A stretch of DNA of 39,535 nt from Elainella sp. Prado103 (GTDB lineage Bacteria > Cyanobacteriota > Cyanobacteriia > Elainellales > Elainellaceae). The notes below the pieces were generated by a model, which was not told the DNA's origin, did not search any database, and saw nothing but the letters and a program-made list of their open reading frames with translations. Location of the stretch: positions 1-39,535 of the forward strand of contig JALOOM010000037.1 of the NCBI GenBank assembly GCA_025454395.1, written 5' to 3'. Positions within the stretch are counted from its first letter, which is position 1. Each line of letters starts with the position of its first letter. Positions 1-8,494 of the stretch are shown piece by piece. The position numbers and the translations under genes were made by a program.

Positions 1-3000
1 AACATCGTCTGCCCCCGATCGCTCTGCACCATGATCGATCCACCCAGTCGTTCAACCAACTTTTTCACTAGGGCCAACCCTAATCCTGTCCCTCCATGCT
101 TCCAGGGATCAGTTGTAGAGATACGATAGAACTTTTCAAAAATTCGCTCTGCTTCACTGGGAGGAATTTCAACGCCAGAATTGATCACACTCAGGCGCAG
201 GGTCTGGCAAGGCAGAAGTTTCGATCGCAAACGATCTGCTCTATTCATGTCAACTTCCTCTATACAAAGTTTGTTTACATTCGAACCAATATTCGTACTC
301 ACTATTAATCGATCATCTACATTTAATCGATCATCTACATTCACATCAACATCCAGATTTACTGTCAAATCAAAGTTTTCATGATCATCATCAGAAGTAC
401 AGGTCTTGCAGGAATCAGGAGACCGATCAGAACGGTGGAAGTTAGTGGCACCCATCTGAGACTCCGATCGATGATCAGATAGCAGGTTCACCAAGACCAT
501 GATTTTTTCACCCGCAGGTGTGTATTTACAGGCATTATTGAGCAATTCCGTCACAACTCGCTCCAAACCAGCGGCATCTGTGCTGAGGATGGGCAGTTGG
601 GAAGGCAGTTCTAAACTGAATTGCTGTCCCTGGGTCGCCGATCGCTCCATAAAAGGTTGCAGGATCGGGGGTAACCATTGATGCAAATCTAGACGGGTGA
701 TCTCATTGGGTTCCATACCAGCCTCTAGTCGTGAGAGATCCAGCAGGTTATTAATTAAAACGATTTCACGCTGACCTTCAGATTGAAGAATCTGCAAATA
801 ACGTTTTGCTGCATCTAGAATGTCAACCGCAATGTCAACCGCGAATGTATCCTGGCTCGCTTGATTCTGGGTTACTTGATTCTGGCTCGCTTGATTCTGG
901 GTTACTTGATTCTGGGTTACTTGATTCTGGCTCGCTTGATTCTGGCTCGCTTGATTCTGGCTCGCTTGATTCTGGCTCGCTTGATTCTGGGTTACTTGAT
1001 TCTGGTTCAGCTTATTCTGATTCGTTGCTCCATCCTGATTCGATAATTCCTGACTCGATAATTCCTGACTCGATAATTGATGAGACAACCGTTCAAATTG
1101 CATTTCCAACAACTGGGTTGCCATCTTGATATTTGACATGGGGGTGCGCAGCTCGTGGGAAACCGTGCTGAGAAAATCATCCTTGACACGATGAAGCCGC
1201 TCCAACTCTTCCACTTGCGACTGAGCCATTTGGTAAAGCCGAGACTGGCGCAGGGCGATCGCACATTGATTCGCCACCTGCTGAACTAACTGGGTTTCCG
1301 CCACACTGAAGGGAGACTGATGCGGTTTGAACAACCACAGATCACCCAAAACACCCTGATCATCGCAAATGGCGCAGGCCAAACAGGTCGAGTGGGCATT
1401 GACTTGGCGCACCGCTCCAGGTAGGGGTTGAATCCAGCAAAATTGCAGCGGGACTGCTTGCCGCAACTGCTGATAGAGTTCCGGAAAGCTGGCAAAAGCA
1501 ATTGTTTCACCGGGTGGCAAAGAAGGTAAATCACAAAGATGCTCATACAAAATGGTCGCTGTTTGCCGTTGCCCATCATAAAGTGCCACATTACAACCCT
1601 GAACCGCTAGACCGATCGCTAACTCTCGCACCACGGTTTGCAGAATCTGAGCCTCATCCAAGCTATCGCGCACTTTTTGATTGATCCGGCAGAGCAAATC
1701 CGCAAAGGTGAGCGCCTGTTGCAGTTGTAAGGTGCGTTCTTGAATTTGTTTTTCGAGGGCAGCGTTGGTGGCTTCAATCTGCTGAAACGAATGCTCTAGC
1801 CGCGTCGCCATTTGGTTGAACGAACAGGCCGCAATCTGAAGTTCCTGGATCGGCAGTTTCCCAATCAGACCTTGGGGTCGATCGCCCGCAGCCATCGCCT
1901 GACTGGTTTGACTCAACTGTCGGATGGATTTCGCGATCCAATGCGTCACCATCGCTCCTAACGCCAAAGCACTCGTTGCCGCCAGCCCACAGAGCACAAT
2001 GGTATTACGTTGAAAAGGATAGATTTGAGCCACTAAATCAGCATGGGGCACCACGATCACCGTCAGCCAGTCGAGTCCGGCCGCATCCTGATAGGGAACA
2101 ACTCGCACATAGGTCAACTGATTTTGGTGCCAGATTCCCAGTTGGCGCGGTTGTGTGATGGTGTCGAACGATTGGTTGCGGCTGAATTGATCCTGTAAAG
2201 CCATTGCCGCCTGACGAATCACGGGATGATCGCTCTGATTCGCTGCAATTTGAGTGAGCTGGGGTTGCCCGTTTTCTGGGACAGTGTGATAGGCAGGAGT
2301 TTCTACCGAAGTGCCGATCAGCCGACCTTGCCGATCCATCACAAACACAAACCCGGAGGGAGTTACCTCCATTTGATCTAAAAACTGATCGATCACCGAC
2401 AACACCACCCCTGCAGAAGCGACTCCCACCAGTTCACCCGTTTGCGGATCGAGCAGCGGTGCATTGATATTGAGGGATAAATCCCGTTGATCAGGAGTTT
2501 GAAAAATGCTGCTCCAGGAAGTTTTTCCGGTCTGAGCGGCAGCTTGATACCAGGGCGTTTTGCGGAGGGGTTGACGGATGAACGTGTTTAAATAGTGCTG
2601 CATCTGCCCCACAGTATCCAGGCGATACTCATAAACCGATCGGGGATCACCAGGTTCACGTTTCATCAGATGTAACCCACCCCGTCGATTCACAGCCCGC
2701 ATCAGCCCTGATTCTGTGCCAATTAAAACGCCACTTATTGACTCAAACTGTTGCAGTTGCTGGAACAGATGCTGCTCCAGAATAGCTGGATCATTCAGCT
2801 CAATTTGGTTTAACTGCACAGCAGATTGGTTGACTTGTACGATCAGTCGTGGCGTAGCGAGATAACTTTCAATCTGGAGCTGCACCCGATCGCTGATTTC
2901 CTGCTGAAGTTGGGCAGCATATTGCTCGGAAGCCTGTTGCCAATACCACCAGGATAATCCACTGGTGAATGCCATCAGCAATCCGATTTGAATCAGATTG

Positions 3001-3116
3001 GGAACCGCTAACCAGGTGCGAATCGGCAACGGTTTCGACCCGATCGACAGTCGTTTAGACCAGGATCGAACCAAAGCGAATCGTGAACGATCAGCAGGAT
3101 CGGAGGAATGCCACAT
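1..3116 (-). CDS. Membrane sensor histidine kinase (Cache-HAMP-GAF-HisKA-HATPase), 3' end cut by window edge
   Basis: The frame is open from an ATG at 3116 to the window edge (about 1038 residues) and lacks only the last few residues. An in-frame stop lies 13 codons upstream of the ATG. In order: TM1 about residues 36-59; an extracytoplasmic dCache-like domain about 75-330 (TPWYQAA and the GVASAGVVLSVID stretch); TM2 about 370-393; HAMP to about 446; GAF about 475-630; HisKA with the H-box SHELRTP (His654); then HATPase with the N-box NNACKYT (about 858) and G2 box GGTGLGLAL (about 1007). From family knowledge it should sense an external ligand, autophosphorylate His654 and pass phosphate to a response regulator; neither ligand nor partner can be seen. 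Two insertions are odd: a Q/N-rich tandem repeat inside the DHp domain (about 676-765) and about 90 low-complexity residues inside the ATPase (about 877-968). The G1 box reads NSGVEIP, with Asn where Asp is usual. Confidence 0.9.
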   Translation of the reverse strand, partial: MWHSSDPADRSRFALVRSWSKRLSIGSKPLPIRTWLAVPNLIQIGLLMAFTSGLSWWYWQQASEQYAAQLQQEISDRVQLQIESYLATPRLIVQVNQSAVQLNQIELNDPAILEQHLFQQLQQFESISGVLIGTESGLMRAVNRRGGLHLMKREPGDPRSVYEYRLDTVGQMQHYLNTFIRQPLRKTPWYQAAAQTGKTSWSSIFQTPDQRDLSLNINAPLLDPQTGELVGVASAGVVLSVIDQFLDQMEVTPSGFVFVMDRQGRLIGTSVETPAYHTVPENGQPQLTQIAANQSDHPVIRQAAMALQDQFSRNQSFDTITQPRQLGIWHQNQLTYVRVVPYQDAAGLDWLTVIVVPHADLVAQIYPFQRNTIVLCGLAATSALALGAMVTHWIAKSIRQLSQTSQAMAAGDRPQGLIGKLPIQELQIAACSFNQMATRLEHSFQQIEATNAALEKQIQERTLQLQQALTFADLLCRINQKVRDSLDEAQILQTVVRELAIGLAVQGCNVALYDGQRQTATILYEHLCDLPSLPPGETIAFASFPELYQQLRQAVPLQFCWIQPLPGAVRQVNAHSTCLACAICDDQGVLGDLWLFKPHQSPFSVAETQLVQQVANQCAIALRQSRLYQMAQSQVEELERLHRVKDDFLSTVSHELRTPMSNIKMATQLLEMQFERLSHQLSSQELSSQELSNQDGATNQNKLNQNQVTQNQASQNQASQNQASQNQASQNQVTQNQVTQNQASQNQVTQNQASQDTFAVDIAVDILDAAKRYLQILQSEGQREIVLINNLLDLSRLEAGMEPNEITRLDLHQWLPPILQPFMERSATQGQQFSLELPSQLPILSTDAAGLERVVTELLNNACKYTPAGEKIMVLVNLLSDHRSESQMGATNFHRSDRSPDSCKTCTSDDDHENFDLTVNLDVDVNVDDRLNVDDRLIVSTNIGSNVNKLCIEEVDMNRADRLRSKLLPCQTLRLSVINSGVEIPPSEAERIFEKFYRISTTDPWKHGGTGLGLALVKKLVERLGGSIMVQSDRGQTM
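305..340 (-). repeat. 18-bp x2 in-frame duplication in kinase ATPase insert
   Basis: Two perfect copies of ttaatcgatcatctacat lie side by side and encode a doubled NVDDRL-type segment in the low-complexity insert of the kinase ATPase domain. Confidence 0.9.
852..1016 (-). repeat. 15-bp coding tandem repeat, Q/N-rich, inside kinase DHp domain
   Basis: Ten perfect units of two interleaved variants (plus strand ctggctcgcttgatt and ctgggttacttgatt) run from 852 to 1001, followed by a decayed unit to 1016. In the kinase frame they read NQASQ and NQVTQ. A related degenerate stretch (SSQEL-type) continues to about 1080. The array keeps the frame and separates the H-box helix from the second DHp helix. 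Confidence 0.95.
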
Positions 3117-3450
3117 AGGGGCAAAGAAAGAAATCTTAAAAACCTTAAAAATCACAGGCTCCTAACCAGGCGAAAAGCAGTGCAGAGAACCTATATCTTC
3201 CTCACACATCTTCCTCACAACATGAAGCACAATTGCAAGCTCATCGGGGAAATTCATCGGGGAAATTCATCGAGGATGGGATCGAGCCAGAAATGACACA
3301 CCTGAGTCTTTCAATTTCCCAAAGTATGATGGGAAAGTGAAGAACTGGGGCAGGTTGGTTCTATCTCCGCTCGATCGATCGCCGGATGTCATCCCAAATC
3401 TGCGCTCTACATCCCACTCAAAACTCTGCATCAAATCAGCGAGGTGAATC
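3117..3450. other. Intergenic region between divergent kinase and ferredoxin-MBL genes
   Basis: No credible gene is present. It holds two small direct duplications: atcttcctcac twice near 3188-3211, and the 13-bp unit catcggggaaatt twice at 3242-3267. The promoters of both divergent genes must lie here, but I cannot point to convincing -35/-10 pairs. Confidence 0.6.
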
Positions 3451-4317
3451 ATGGCCAGGCTGAAGCAACGCCGCCCAGAAAACATGGCTGGCAATTTTTA
3501 TGTCGATCAAACTTGTATTGATTGCGATACTTGCCGCTGGATGGCTCCTGAAGTTTTCAGCCAAATCGGTGATCAGTCGGCCGTCTATCATCAGCCTGAC
3601 AGCCCAGAAGAAACCCAGCGGGCGATGCAGGCGTTGCTCTCCTGTCCCACCGCTTCGATCGGCACAGTTCAGCCGCCTGATGGCATTCAACAGGTTCATG
3701 CCAGCCTACCCATTCCGATCGCCGAGTCAGTGTATCACTGTGGCTATCATGCCGAGAGTTCCTACGGTGCCGCCAGTTATCTGATTGTGAGATCGGAAGG
3801 CAATATACTGGTGGATTCACCTCGGTTTGTGACACCGCTGGTCAAAAACCTGGAAGCCATGGGCGGCATTCGCTATCTCTATCTCACCCATCGAGATGAT
3901 GTGGCCGATCACCATCAGTTTCACCAGCATTTTGGGTGCGATCGAATTTTGCATCAAGATGACCTCAGCCGCGATACACAAGAGATCGAAATTCCTTTGC
4001 AGGGCACTGCACCGATCGAGTTTGCCCCCGATTTGCTCATTTTGCCGGTGCCAGGTCACACCAAAGGTCATACTGTTTTGCTGTACCACCAACAGTTTCT
4101 GTTTACGGGCGATCATTTAGCCTGGTCGGAGCAGCTTCAGCACCTGTATGCCTTCCGGAACGCCTGCTGGTATTCCTGGGCCGAACTGAAACGATCGATG
4201 GAGAAACTGGCCGCTTATCCATTTGAGTGGGTGTTACCAGGGCATGGCAGACGGTTTCATGCCGATCGAGCCACGATGCAGCAGCAAATGCAGCGATGCC
4301 TAGAGTGGATGGGCTGA
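3451..4317 (+). CDS. Ferredoxin-like domain fused to metallo-beta-lactamase-fold hydrolase
   Basis: The protein has 288 residues. The N-terminal part carries CIDCDTC (Cys22, 25, 28) and a fourth Cys65 followed by Pro, a single 4Fe-4S ferredoxin pattern. The rest is a metallo-beta-lactamase/glyoxalase II-like fold, with His203 in PGHTKGH, Asp221 in FTGDH and His265 in LPGHGRR. The usual HxHxDH metal motif is replaced by HRDDVADH (147-154), so metal binding may differ. GAGG at 3441-3444 lies 6 bases before the ATG; a later ATG at 3484 is possible. Such fusions occur widely in cyanobacteria, but substrate and redox role are unknown to me. It is cytoplasmic, with no signal peptide. Confidence 0.85.
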   Translation: MARLKQRRPENMAGNFYVDQTCIDCDTCRWMAPEVFSQIGDQSAVYHQPDSPEETQRAMQALLSCPTASIGTVQPPDGIQQVHASLPIPIAESVYHCGYHAESSYGAASYLIVRSEGNILVDSPRFVTPLVKNLEAMGGIRYLYLTHRDDVADHHQFHQHFGCDRILHQDDLSRDTQEIEIPLQGTAPIEFAPDLLILPVPGHTKGHTVLLYHQQFLFTGDHLAWSEQLQHLYAFRNACWYSWAELKRSMEKLAAYPFEWVLPGHGRRFHADRATMQQQMQRCLEWMG

Positions 4318-4382
4318 TCTAAGCCCTGAGACTTAAGCACTTAAACTAAATAGAGTAGTTCGCCCTCAAGGAGTCTCGACCT

Positions 4383-4781
4383 GTGAATATCAGCGGCACC
4401 TGGCTCGGCACTTACTGGCAAAAGGGACAACCCACCCGCTTTGAAGCCACTTTTGTGCAGGGCAACAACGCCCTCAGCGGCAGCATCCTCGACGAGAACA
4501 ACTTGGGGGAAGCCCAACTCAGTGGTGAGGTGATCGGGCGCAGCATTCGCTTTACGAAACGCTATCTCACAAGTTCGCCGATCCCGATCGACTATGGTGG
4601 CAGCATCAACGACGAGGAAAATTTCATGTCGGGCACTTGGCAGCTCGAATTACCCGCCAAGGAAGGCGGCCGCCCGCGCAAACTCTCTGGCACCTGGGAA
4701 GCCCATCGATCGGATCAGGATTTGATGGCGGATCTGAAAAATCGACTGACGCAGCAGATCCCGGTTGGTGCTAATAGTTAA
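4383..4781 (+). CDS. Conserved small protein of unknown function, beta-rich
   Basis: 132 residues from a GTG start, supported by AAGGAG nine bases upstream. The sequence has regularly spaced SGTW/SGS elements: SGTWLGTYW at the start, a middle LSGSILDEN-type segment, MSGTWQLE and LSGTWEAH near the end. This suggests a small antiparallel beta barrel or lipocalin-like sheet; that is inference. There is no signal peptide, membrane segment or catalytic motif. It lies 65 bases downstream of the ferredoxin-MBL gene on the same strand and 116 bases before ispD, so shared transcription is possible. I do not recognise a named family. Confidence 0.75.
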   Translation: MNISGTWLGTYWQKGQPTRFEATFVQGNNALSGSILDENNLGEAQLSGEVIGRSIRFTKRYLTSSPIPIDYGGSINDEENFMSGTWQLELPAKEGGRPRKLSGTWEAHRSDQDLMADLKNRLTQQIPVGANS

Positions 4782-4822
4782 GACTGATAGTAAAAACTAA
4801 TAGTTAAGACTAATAGTGCAAA
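4771..4822. repeat. 26-bp imperfect tandem duplication over a stop codon
   Basis: Two copies of a 26-bp unit beginning ctaatagttaagact lie at 4771-4796 and 4797-4822, with a partial third after. The first copy contains the TAA stop of the preceding gene at 4779-4781. Confidence 0.8.
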
Positions 4823-4897
4823 CTAACCGTTAAACCACTTGCTCGATCAGAGCAACATTCAGCCGATCGATCAGCATCAACCCGGAGGGAAGCCATC

Positions 4898-5578
4898 GTG
4901 TATTTGTTAATTCCTGCCGCCGGATCGGGTCGTCGCATGGGCAGCGATCGCAATAAGTTATTGTTGCCGTTGCTGGGAGAACCTGTATTGGCATGGACCC
5001 TAAAGGCCGCTCAGCAAGCCAGCTCGATCGCATGGATCGGCATTGTCGGGCAGCCCTACGACTGGCAAGATTTCAAAGCCATTGTCTCCAATCTGGGTCT
5101 GCTCGATCGGGTGCAGTTTATTCAGGGCGGAGCGACGCGACAGGAATCGGTTTATCGCGGCTTACAGGGCTTGCCGGAGGCGGCCGATCGGGTGCTGATC
5201 CATGATGGAGCCAGATGTTTAGCCACGCCCGCTCTGTTCGATCGCTGTGCCGCTGCCTTGCAAACTTGTGCCGGTCTCATCGCAGCGATTCCGGTGAAAG
5301 ACACGATCAAAGTCGTCGATGCCGCAACGCAGATCATCGCCAGCACGCCCGATCGCAGCAATCTCTGGGCGGCTCAAACCCCCCAAGGCTTCGAGGTAGC
5401 GACGCTGCGCCAGTGCCATGAGATCGGGATCCAGCAGGGCTGGGAAGTGACGGACGATGCCGCCTTGTATGAACAATGTCAGCTCCCGGTGCAGATCGTA
5501 CCTGGTGAAGAAACCAACCTGAAGGTAACCACGCCCGTGGATTTGGCGATCGCAGAATTTATTTTGAAGCAGCGGTAA
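4898..5578 (+). CDS. ispD: 2-C-methyl-D-erythritol 4-phosphate cytidylyltransferase
   Basis: 226 residues, normal for IspD. The enzyme joins CTP and MEP to give CDP-ME in the MEP isoprenoid pathway, which feeds carotenoids, phytol and quinones. The nucleotide-binding N-terminus reads PAAGSGRRMG followed by Lys (NKLLLPL). IHDGARC in the middle, AAQTPQGF, EVTDDAALYE and GEETNLKVTTP near the end are hallmark IspD motifs. The GTG start is preceded by CGGAGGGA. It is the last plus-strand gene of this block and faces the Uma2 gene convergently. Confidence 0.97.
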   Translation: MYLLIPAAGSGRRMGSDRNKLLLPLLGEPVLAWTLKAAQQASSIAWIGIVGQPYDWQDFKAIVSNLGLLDRVQFIQGGATRQESVYRGLQGLPEAADRVLIHDGARCLATPALFDRCAAALQTCAGLIAAIPVKDTIKVVDAATQIIASTPDRSNLWAAQTPQGFEVATLRQCHEIGIQQGWEVTDDAALYEQCQLPVQIVPGEETNLKVTTPVDLAIAEFILKQR

Positions 5579-5643
5579 GCACCCCGGTTCGCAGCAAGCC
5601 TCACAGCAAGCCTCATAGCAATCATGACAACGATGCTGGAAAA

Positions 5644-6216
5644 TTATCGTCCTGCCAGAATTTGGGCTGCGCTGATGGTCAACTCACCCAACTGCGGCGA
5701 AACGATCGGTCGATCGCCGGTATAGCACTGCTCCTCATACAGCCCATCGACCCATTCCAATAGGGTGAGGCACTGTTGCATGGGATCGACAATCCAATAT
5801 TCAGCGATCCCTCTGGCAGCATACTCAGAACGCTTATAGCGATAGTCTCGGTTCTCCTGCCCTGGGCTGACCACCTCAACGACCAGCAAGGGCGGCGGCA
5901 TCTCCATCATCACGGTCGATCGGCTGGCTCCTTCCAATGCCAGTGCCAGTTCCTCCGAAAGTACCAGCAAATCAGGTAGGCGGGCGGTGGCACTGGATCC
6001 CAGCACCACAATCTCAGTGCCAATTCTCAGCCGATAGAAGGGAATGCCCTGCTGGAGGAAAAAGGCAAACAGCAAGGAAGCAATCCGCTGATTGATATCA
6101 CTCTCCGGTGGCATAGGAACTCGCTGTCCATCCACTAGCTCATGAGGCTGCTCACTGCCATCATCATCAGCCAAATAATCTGCTAAGGTCAGCTTTTGCG
6201 TGCCGATCGCTACCAT
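5644..6216 (-). CDS. Uma2-family (DUF820) PD-(D/E)XK protein
   Basis: About 190 residues from the ATG at 6216, which has GAGG five bases before it; an upstream in-frame start at 6246 would add ten residues. The Uma2 pattern is clear: an early LADYLADDDG segment, ELVDGQRVPMPPES, ARLPDLLVL with the conserved Asp, LLVVEVVSPG with the conserved Glu, and EYWIVDP. The family has a restriction-endonuclease-like fold and is greatly expanded in cyanobacteria; its biological role is unsettled. It is convergent with ispD and 157 bases downstream of aspS on the same strand, with a tandem repeat between. A second family member lies at 21193. Confidence 0.9.
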   Translation of the reverse strand: MVAIGTQKLTLADYLADDDGSEQPHELVDGQRVPMPPESDINQRIASLLFAFFLQQGIPFYRLRIGTEIVVLGSSATARLPDLLVLSEELALALEGASRSTVMMEMPPPLLVVEVVSPGQENRDYRYKRSEYAARGIAEYWIVDPMQQCLTLLEWVDGLYEEQCYTGDRPIVSPQLGELTISAAQILAGR

Positions 6217-6306
6217 CCTTGCCTCGCACAACATCACCCTATACAAACATCCCGCCCAGAAACAATTGGTTGAATAACAATTGGTTGGATCCGAGCGACA
6301 CTCTCC

Positions 6307-6381
6307 ATTTTAAGGCAGGCGATTTTAAGGCAGGCGATTTTAAGGCAGACGGTTTTAAGGCAGACGGTTTTAAGGCAGACA
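6307..6381. repeat. 15-bp tandem repeat, 5 units, between aspS and Uma2
   Basis: Five consecutive units of attttaaggcaggcg and close variants (g/a changes at two positions) fill half of the gap downstream of aspS. No hairpin or T-tract is obvious, so it does not look like a classical terminator. Confidence 0.95.
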
Positions 6382-6403
6382 ATTGATGCAGCAGGCACGC
6401 CGG

Positions 6404-8191
6404 TTAAGGCTTCGGCTGATAGGTGGAAGCAATCTGCAACTCTTTCAGTTGCTTGGCATCTACCGTCGAAGGGGCATTCGTCAGCAAACAGCGGGCCTGC
6501 TGGGTTTTGGGGAAGGCGATCGCATCCCGGATCGACTCTTCGCCGGCCAACAGCATCACCAGCCGATCGAGTCCGTAGGCAATACCGCCGTGGGGTGGGG
6601 TGCCATACTCAAACGCTTCCAGCAAAAAGCCAAACTTATTCTGAGCTTCTTCTCTGGAAAGGCCGATCGTTTCAAACACAGTTTGCTGCAAATCGGGCTG
6701 GTAGATCCGCAAACTGCCACCGCCCACTTCAAAGCCGTTCAACACCAAATCATAGGCCTGCGCTCTGGCGGTTTTCAAATCCTGGCTATCTTCCGGATAG
6801 GGGGCGGTGAATGGGTGGTGTAATGCTTCCAGCCGCTTTTCATCGGCATTCCACTCAAACATCGGGAACTCCACCACCCACAGTAAATTGATTTTGCTGG
6901 GATCGATCAAGTTCAGCTCCCGCGCCACCACCTGCCGCAATCGATCCAGCGTTTTGTTCACCGTAGCTGTATCGCCTGCCCCAAACAGCAACAAATGACC
7001 GGGTTGAGCCCCGGTGCGTTCCAGCAGCTCCTGTTTTTGCGCTTCGGAAAGGTTATTTTTGATCGCGCCGATCGTGTCAATTTCGCCGTTGTCGCGCACC
7101 CGAATATAGGCCAGCCCTTTTGCACCCATGCTGGTGGCCTCGTTAAACAGATCGCCCTCCGGCTTAATCCGCACGTTCGAAATCGCCTCATTGCCGCCTG
7201 GGATCGGCAACACCTTCACCACGCCGCCTGATGCCACCGCACCCGAAAATACCTTAAATTCCGAATCTTTAACCAGATCCGACACATTCACCAGCTCTAG
7301 CCCATAGCGCGTGTCCGGCTTATCGCAGCCATAGCGATCCATCGCCTCGGCATAGGTGAGCCGGGGAAACGGCCGAGGAATTTCTAGCCCCTGCACCTGC
7401 TGGAAAATATGGCAAACCAGCTTCTCGTTTAGATCGAGGATTTCCTCCAGCGACATGAAACTCATTTCCATATCGAGCTGGGTGAATTCCGGCTGGCGAT
7501 CGGCCCGCAGATCTTCATCGCGAAAACAGCGAGCGATCTGATAGTAGCGATCGAAGCCCGACACCATCAGCAATTGCTTGAATAGCTGGGGCGATTGGGG
7601 CAGGGCAAAAAACTCACCCGGATTCACCCGGCTGGGCACCAGATAGTCGCGGGCCCCTTCCGGAGTCGATCGGGTCAAGACCGGGGTTTCCACTTCCATA
7701 AAGCCTTCTTGATCTTCCAGAAAGCGGCGGATCGACTTGACGACCTGATGGCGCAACTGCAAATTTCGGCTCATCCGCTCCCGCCGCAAATCGAGATAGC
7801 GATACTTCAGGCGCAGATCTTCCCGCACCGGCTCTGGTTCCGCCGTAGACACCTGAAACGGCAACTGTTTCCGCACCGCATTCAACAATTCAATTTGATC
7901 GGCATAAATTTCGATCTCACCCGTGGGAATGCGCGGGTTCAAAGATTCTGGCGGTCGTTGCGTCACCCGCCCAGTAATCTTCACCACATACTCGTTGCGC
8001 AACCCATCTGCTGCGTCATAGGACTTGGGCGTGCGCTCTGGATCGCTGACAATCTGAGCAATGCCGGTGCGATCCCGCAAATCCACAAAAATCACCCCCC
8101 CATGATCGCGGCGACGATCAACCCATCCAAACAGGGTAACCGTCTCTCCAACATGCTCGGCTCGTAACTGACCGCAATAATGGGTACGCAT
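6404..8191 (-). CDS. aspS: Aspartyl-tRNA synthetase
   Basis: 595 residues, the usual bacterial length. The N-terminal OB-fold anticodon-binding domain (about 1-110, [19 protein letters not shown]) is followed by the class II catalytic core with motif 2 ([20 protein letters not shown]) and motif 3 ([14 protein letters not shown]). The bacterial GAD insert (about 290-420) interrupts the core. It charges tRNA-Asp, and in organisms using the GatCAB route may also mischarge tRNA-Asn; the sequence alone does not settle which. It starts with ATG at 8191 and stands alone. Confidence 0.98.
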   Translation of the reverse strand: MRTHYCGQLRAEHVGETVTLFGWVDRRRDHGGVIFVDLRDRTGIAQIVSDPERTPKSYDAADGLRNEYVVKITGRVTQRPPESLNPRIPTGEIEIYADQIELLNAVRKQLPFQVSTAEPEPVREDLRLKYRYLDLRRERMSRNLQLRHQVVKSIRRFLEDQEGFMEVETPVLTRSTPEGARDYLVPSRVNPGEFFALPQSPQLFKQLLMVSGFDRYYQIARCFRDEDLRADRQPEFTQLDMEMSFMSLEEILDLNEKLVCHIFQQVQGLEIPRPFPRLTYAEAMDRYGCDKPDTRYGLELVNVSDLVKDSEFKVFSGAVASGGVVKVLPIPGGNEAISNVRIKPEGDLFNEATSMGAKGLAYIRVRDNGEIDTIGAIKNNLSEAQKQELLERTGAQPGHLLLFGAGDTATVNKTLDRLRQVVARELNLIDPSKINLLWVVEFPMFEWNADEKRLEALHHPFTAPYPEDSQDLKTARAQAYDLVLNGFEVGGGSLRIYQPDLQQTVFETIGLSREEAQNKFGFLLEAFEYGTPPHGGIAYGLDRLVMLLAGEESIRDAIAFPKTQQARCLLTNAPSTVDAKQLKELQIASTYQPKP

Positions 8192-8494
8192 GGCTTAACT
8201 AAATAACTTAAGAGTGCTAGAGGTAATTTCAACAAAACTTTTCTATTATCTAGCATTCCGGCACCCTTTCGAGGGCAAATTCCCGGTTTTCACCGCAGGA
8301 GGCTCAAGGCAGCCAACTGCATCCAATCCAAAACACAACAAAAACGCAGCAAAAGCACAACAAAAACGCACCACCGAAATCATCGATCGTGCGCTTTTGA
8401 AAATTCATTGCTTGCGATGCTTTTCACCCATTAATCGGGTCATTAATCGGGCTTCGGATCATCAATTGGGCGCTCGATCGGGATCAAATCAGCT
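8192..8494. other. Intergenic region upstream of aspS, downstream of htpX
   Basis: No supported gene. It contains an A/C-rich low-complexity run of repeated CAACAAAAACGC-like words (about 8330-8372) and a 12-bp duplication cattaatcgggt at 8429-8452. An open frame on the plus strand here has low-complexity composition and no homology that I recognise. Confidence 0.6.

Noticed and set aside
852-1016. Possible CRISPR array
   Set aside because: Units are directly adjacent, 15 bp long, without unique spacers, and they keep the reading frame of a kinase. The other arrays are also spacer-free, and no cas gene is present.
806-1129. 107-residue plus-strand open frame made of LDSG repeats
   Set aside because: It is the antisense reading of the 15-bp repeat inside the histidine kinase gene, which has full domain support on the minus strand. 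In-phase repeats keep other frames open trivially.
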